Part shown: positions 23,001 to 26,000 of the stretch, piece by piece
Layout: each line of letters begins with the position of its first letter
Numbering within the stretch: position 1 is the stretch's first letter
DNA from: Pleurobrachia bachei
Taxonomy: Eukaryota; Ctenophora; Tentaculata; Cydippida; Pleurobrachiidae
Assembly: GCA_000695325.1 (NCBI GenBank)
Contig: AVPN01000407.1
Location: 20,109-48,186 of the forward strand
Reading direction: 5' to 3'
Length of the DNA stretch: 28,078 nt
Notes under the pieces: model-generated
Told to the model about the DNA's origin: nothing
Databases searched by the model: none
What the model saw: the letters and a program-made list of their open reading frames with translations, nothing else
Made by a program: the position numbers and the translations under genes

Positions 23001-26000
23001 GAATAATTTAATTGTTTCCTTTCAGAATTGGGTTACCAAGGGGATACCGAATGTGTTCTGGTTGAGTGGATTCTACTTCACTCAGTCCTTCCTGACAGGT
23101 TTGTGAAAATAAGTTATTCAACCACCCCCACCTCCAACCACTCCACCTCCAACGACCCCACCTCCAACGACCCAACCTCCAACCAACCGCAACATCCCAA
23201 TCCCCTAGCTGCAATTCCCCTATATAATAATTGGTCAGACAATGTTTGCCTGCTAAAAAGTATGCTAACTTTAAATTCAGACAAGGCGAAAACAAAATTG
23301 TCTATTTTTTGAAAACCAAAAGAAAAGATCATCCCTTTGAACATTTTATAACCGCGAATCATGTGCAAAAGCTAAAAAGCAAACATTTCTCTGAACTTAT
23401 CTCCCCCTTCTTATACCTTCAGAGCTTAGCTAAGTGGTTCAGCTAATTTATTTTCTTACTACGCTAATAATTACCACTAACTTCCCACAGGAGCGACACA
23501 GAACTTTGCAAGGAAGTACAAGATTCCCATAGATCATCTGACATTTGAATTCGAGATCATGTCCGCGGAAGACTCCATGGATTGTAAACCCGTAAGTTAT
23601 AAATGCACGTGTGATATGTGTACTGCACTATGTGGAAACATAATATTGGGTTTTAGTAGGAATACTAAGTTCAACAGCAAATTGCGGGCACGTGTGAAAA
23701 TTTAGGTGGGCTTACAAAATCTAGCTGCTTTGTAAATTTGGGCCGGGATAATGTACCCCATGATTAAGGTTATAAAGAAAAGAAGAATTTCCAAAGGCAT
23801 TTGTGTGCTTGAGGTGTGATACAAACGCGAGTGAGTGCATGAGCCATGGGGAATAAGAGCTAGTACAAAGGAACTGATCATTTGCCGCGTGATTTATGGA
23901 GGGTGCCGTTTGCATCATGGAGTAGGAATGGGCTGGGTGAGAGAGAGAGTGAGAGTGAGAGTGAGAGAGAGGAAGGGAGGGAGAGAGATACAGAATAGAG
24001 ATATGTATGGCGAGATCAGGGAGTCGAGTTGCTTCGCGTATGTGATTTAAGCAGGGTCAAAAATAAAATGAGTACAATATGTAGTACGGCGTACGCCAAC
24101 TTTTGGGGTAAACGACTTCGCGTGCGCTCGCCGCCCAACAAATAACTAAATGTGAAAATTTAAAAACTATTTTTATTCGTGATGTTTTTGTTCAATGATG
24201 TGGCATGGTTGCTTTGAATGTGATTTTCTGTGATTCACTGTCTTGCTGAAGTATTCAACGCTAATACTCTTTGTGATGTTTTTACCTAACTTGTGATGCT
24301 CTAATTCGTATCTATAACAACATGGTTCTCAATATACCTGATCAATCAAACTCTTATCGCCTCAACTCATTATGTACGTCTTTATCTTTCCTTGTTAATC
24401 AATGTAGGTGGTCGAATTTCCACGAGAGAGCTCAATCGATCTAGGACCGAGAGCAGAATACAAATCTTTCCTTGTTAGTGTTACTCACGCATGGCGTCGA
24501 TCCTAGTATCTAGCACTTTCACGTGACACCGTTAAATACACGTATAGCATTTTAATTCACGCGTTGCGTTCTTATCTAGCACTTTCACTCACGCGTGACC
24601 GGTGACGTCCTTATCTCCTATCTAGGATTTTAACTCACAATTATTTAGCACTTTAACTTGCATGTGACGCCTTTATCTATGATCGCTGTTACTCAATCGT
24701 GACTCCCTTATCTTCACTAATTACTCACGCGTGACTTCCTTATATCCACCACTTACTCACGCGTTACCCCATCTTGTCTCCACTTACTCACGCGTGACCT
24801 CCTTATCTCCACCACATACTCACGCTTGATATCCTTATCTCCACTTAATCACGCGTGACCCCCTTAGGTTCCAACCTATTTCGTGTACGTTTGTACGGAA
24901 AAAAACGCGGGTTCCCTCAAACAAAAAAATACAAAAAAATACAAAAAATACAAAAAAGTACAAAAAATACAAAAAAATAAAAACAGTTTCGTAAAGTTAT
25001 TTAACATTCTCGTTCGAACTTTTTCACGTAATTTGGCAATAAAATATAGACATATTTTACATAATCAATAGCTATAAGTTGACCAAGCGACAATGTTTGC
25101 CTGCTAAAAAGTATGCTAACTTTAAATTTAGACAAGGCGAAAACAAAATTGTCTATTTTCTAAAAAACCAAAAGAAAAGATCATCCCTTTGAACATTTTA
25201 TAACCGCGAATCATGAGCAAAAGCTAAAAAGCAAAAATTTCTCTAAGCGTATCTCCCCATTATACCTTCCTTTCAGAGCTTAGCTAAGTGGTTCAGCTAA
25301 TTTATTTTCTTACTACGCTAATAATTACCACTAACTTCCCACAGGAGCGACACAGAACTTTGCGAGGAAGTACAAGATTCCCATAGATCATCTGACATTT
25401 GAATTCGAAATAATGTCCGCGGAGGACTCTATGGATTGTAAACCCGTAAGTGAAATGCACGTGATATGTACTGCATTGTGTGGAAACATATAGTTTTAAG
25501 TTAGCATAAGATTAGATTTTAGTAGGAATACTAAGTTCGTACAAAACAAGTAAAGCGGTTTCAGAGAACTAATTTCAACAGTTTTGCGATCAAATTGCGA
25601 GCACGTGTGAAAATTTAGGTGGGCTTAGAAAATCTAGCTACTTTGTAAATTTGGGCCGGGATAATGTACCCCATGATTAAGGTTGTAAAGGAAAGAAGAA
25701 TTTCCAAAGGCATTTGTGTGCTTGAGGTGAGATACAAACGCGTGCATGAGCCATGGGGAATAAGAGCTAGTACAAAGGAATAGATCATTTGTCGCGTGAT
25801 TTATGGAGGGTGCCGTTTGCATCATGGAGTAGGAATGGGGTGAGAGTGAGAGTGAGAGTGAGGAATGGGCTGGGTGAGAGATAGAGAGATAGTGAGAGAG
25901 ATACAGAATAGAAAAAGATATATGTAATTGTATGGCGAGATCAGGGAGTTGCTTCGCGTATGTGATTTAAACAGGGTCAAAAATTAAATGAGTACATGTA

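Larger units (their letters stand above)
23238..25088 (+). repeat. Tandem duplicated block with exon 22, copy a
   Basis: It is homologous to 25089-26820 (offset about 1851-1854 bp). It holds part of intron 21, exon 22a and a long intron with the TCACGCGTGA array. Introns differ by many small indels, while the exon is nearly unchanged. Confidence 0.85.

Noticed and set aside
23721-23918. Minus-strand open frames at 23721-23918 and 25634-25825 as a small gene family
   Set aside because: They are the same intron sequence in the two exon-22 blocks. They differ by frame-changing indels and have no recognisable domain or start context.
24480-24870. CRISPR-like array
   Set aside because: The repeats are irregular in length, have no conserved repeat/spacer order and lie in a eukaryotic intron. 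It is a minisatellite.
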